A stretch of DNA of 13,561 nt from CAYIYO01 sp964367715 (lineage in GTDB: Bacteria; Chlamydiota; Chlamydiia; Chlamydiales; Criblamydiaceae): NCBI GenBank assembly GCA_964367715.1, contig CAYIYO010000050.1, forward strand, positions 1 to 13,561. Direction: 5' to 3'. Shown here one piece after another: positions 12,768-13,561 of the stretch. Made by a program: the position numbers and the translations under genes. Under the pieces are notes generated by a model, which ran no database searches, was not told where the DNA came from, and was given only the letters and a program-made list of their open reading frames with translations. How positions within the stretch are numbered: the first letter of the stretch is position 1; each line of letters begins with the position of its first letter.

Positions 12768-12807
12768 TACACAAGTGAAATCAAAATTTCAGCTGCTCAT
12801 CGGTATA
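12766..12807. repeat. short palindromic element, 42-bp minimal form
   Basis: It starts TATACACAAGTGAAATC (12766) and ends CAGCTGCTCATCGGTATA (12807). One end equals the element ends at 5489 and 11396, the other equals the ends of the 162-bp permease copy. It therefore carries both kinds of family end with no core between them. Confidence 0.65.
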
Positions 12808-12859
12808 ACACTTTTTGGTGAGTAGATTTCATGGAGCTTCCTTTTAAGGAGGGATAAAA

Positions 12860-12898
12860 AGGGTCGTTCAGAAGAGCGAGTGCCTTCTGAACGACCCT
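12860..12898 (-). terminator. Rho-independent terminator of the glycine-zipper gene
   Basis: A perfect 15-bp stem (AGGGTCGTTCAGAAG at 12860-12874 with 12884-12898) and a 9-nt loop start 5 nt past the stop codon. On the minus strand it is followed by TTTTTA. It is a textbook terminator. Confidence 0.9.
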
Positions 12899-12903
12899 AT
12901 TAA

Positions 12904-13503
12904 CTAGCAGTTAGTTTTTGTTTTTTCAAACGACGAAGAGATGTCTTTTGCGCCTTCTTTTTTCATGATGTCGCAGACTTCTGTGATTTCTTCACTAGTC
13001 ATTGTGTGAACGCTGATCAAGATATTTCCAGCTTTTAGACCACTTTCGTATCTTTTTGCTTCGTATTCAGAAATTCCTGTTCCTACTAAAGCACCGATGA
13101 GCAATCCAAGGCTTCCACCGATGGCAGATCCGCTGATTGTAGCGACGATAGGTCCGGCAGCGATAAATGCGCCGAGTCCTGGAATGGCTAATGTACCGAT
13201 TCCTGCGAGAAGTCCGATAGAACCCCCTACAATACCGCCTGTTGTTGCGCCGAGGACACCGCCTTCTGGAGCTTTTGTATATTTTTCTGTTGAGAAGCTT
13301 CCCGCTTTAGGAGCTCTTTGTGCAGGAAATTGTTTGAATACAACGCGACCGCTGTCGGTTGTTCTGGTTGTGCCGGTGCTGCGGTGTTGGTCAGGAAAGA
13401 GCACAGAAATATCTGTGTTTGAGAATCCTGCAGCAAGTAAACATTCTACGATGCGATGCGCTTGCTCATCATTGGCAGCTAAGCCAAAAATAGCCTTTTT
13501 CAT
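12904..13503 (-). CDS. glycine-zipper membrane stress-type protein
   Basis: 199 residues in three parts. The N-terminal part (1-40, KKAIFGLAANDEQAHRIVE, CLLAAGFSNTDISVLFPD) matches the small domain of the YflT/DUF1269-like stress proteins. A charged linker carries KAGSFSTEKYTKAPEGG. A glycine-zipper pair of membrane helices (about 81-145, GGIVGGSIGLLAGIG, IPGLGAFIAAGPIVATISG, GGSLGLLIGALVG) is followed by ISEYEAKRYESGLKAGNILISVH, a well-known string of this family. Proteins of this kind are widespread, often stress-induced, and of unknown biochemical role. The start at 13503 has a full AGGAGG ribosome site 6 nt upstream. It has its own strong terminator and an (ATT)10 tract upstream, so it is probably transcribed alone. 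Confidence 0.8.
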   Translation of the reverse strand: MKKAIFGLAANDEQAHRIVECLLAAGFSNTDISVLFPDQHRSTGTTRTTDSGRVVFKQFPAQRAPKAGSFSTEKYTKAPEGGVLGATTGGIVGGSIGLLAGIGTLAIPGLGAFIAAGPIVATISGSAIGGSLGLLIGALVGTGISEYEAKRYESGLKAGNILISVHTMTSEEITEVCDIMKKEGAKDISSSFEKTKTNC

Positions 13504-13531
13504 AACGACCTCCTAGTCTGGGTTTTTACTG

Positions 13532-13561
13532 ATTATTATTATTATTATTATTATTATTATT
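13532..13561. repeat. (ATT)10 microsatellite running to the window edge
   Basis: Ten perfect ATT units occupy the last 30 bases and may continue beyond the window. The tract begins 29 nt upstream of the glycine-zipper start codon, in its promoter or leader, where it reads (AAT)n and contains TAATAAT-like -10 matches. Confidence 0.95.

Noticed and set aside
13097..13516. 139-residue plus-strand frame opposite the glycine-zipper gene
   Set aside because: It is proline/alanine-rich and antisense to a gene with a perfect ribosome site, known family motifs and a terminator.
1..13561. CRISPR array or canonical restriction or defence cluster
   Set aside because: No regularly spaced repeats and no Cas, methylase or helicase-type genes were seen.

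Overview
The window looks like a Gram-negative chromosome of fairly low GC. Several secreted or outer-membrane-type barrels are present, intergenic gaps are short, and one long operon is tightly overlapped. My best guess is an environmental chlamydia (Parachlamydiales type), but this rests on general resemblance of the barrel proteins and I could not test it.

Positions 1-4460 are accessory DNA. They hold a phage-type Bro-N/DinD-like gene (111-980, minus), the 3' half of a tRNA-Thr(CGU) with no 5' half (1282-1328; a likely integration scar) followed by two strong hairpins, and a secreted Ntox50-type toxin with a small probable immunity gene 4 nt behind it (1475-2705, plus). A roughly 95% identical second copy of the Bro/DinD 3' end follows (2753-3015). 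Last comes a two-gene module (3026-4334, minus) of a winged-helix protein and a DUF6036-type nucleotidyltransferase that appears to have lost its catalytic segment. GGGGTCAGGCCTG-type palindromes lie on both sides of this part.

Positions 4500-13561 look like resident chromosome. Genes are a secreted barrel-like protein (4619-5392), an Ogt-type DNA methyltransferase (5520-6032), a six-gene minus-strand operon (11235 to 6114: DMT permease, HIT protein, class V aminotransferase/cysteine desulfurase, MazG-like pyrophosphohydrolase, adenylate-kinase-like protein, S-adenosylhomocysteine-hydrolase-like protein), a FadL-like barrel (11428-12660) and a glycine-zipper protein (12904-13503). The operon suggests nucleotide, sulfur or methyl-group housekeeping or salvage, but its joint role is not obvious.

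The most unusual signal is a family of short palindromic elements whose ends read TATAC(C/A)...GTATA. One copy, complete or partial, sits in every non-operonic gap from 4500 to 12810. One 162-bp copy lies inside the permease gene without breaking its frame, adding about 54 codons. This resembles the Rickettsia palindromic elements. The family is absent from the accessory part, so it also separates resident from acquired DNA. Other points of note are a perfect inverted repeat at the promoter of the truncated nucleotidyltransferase module, a leader that could mask the ribosome binding site of the FadL-like gene, and an (ATT)10 tract just upstream of the glycine-zipper gene.
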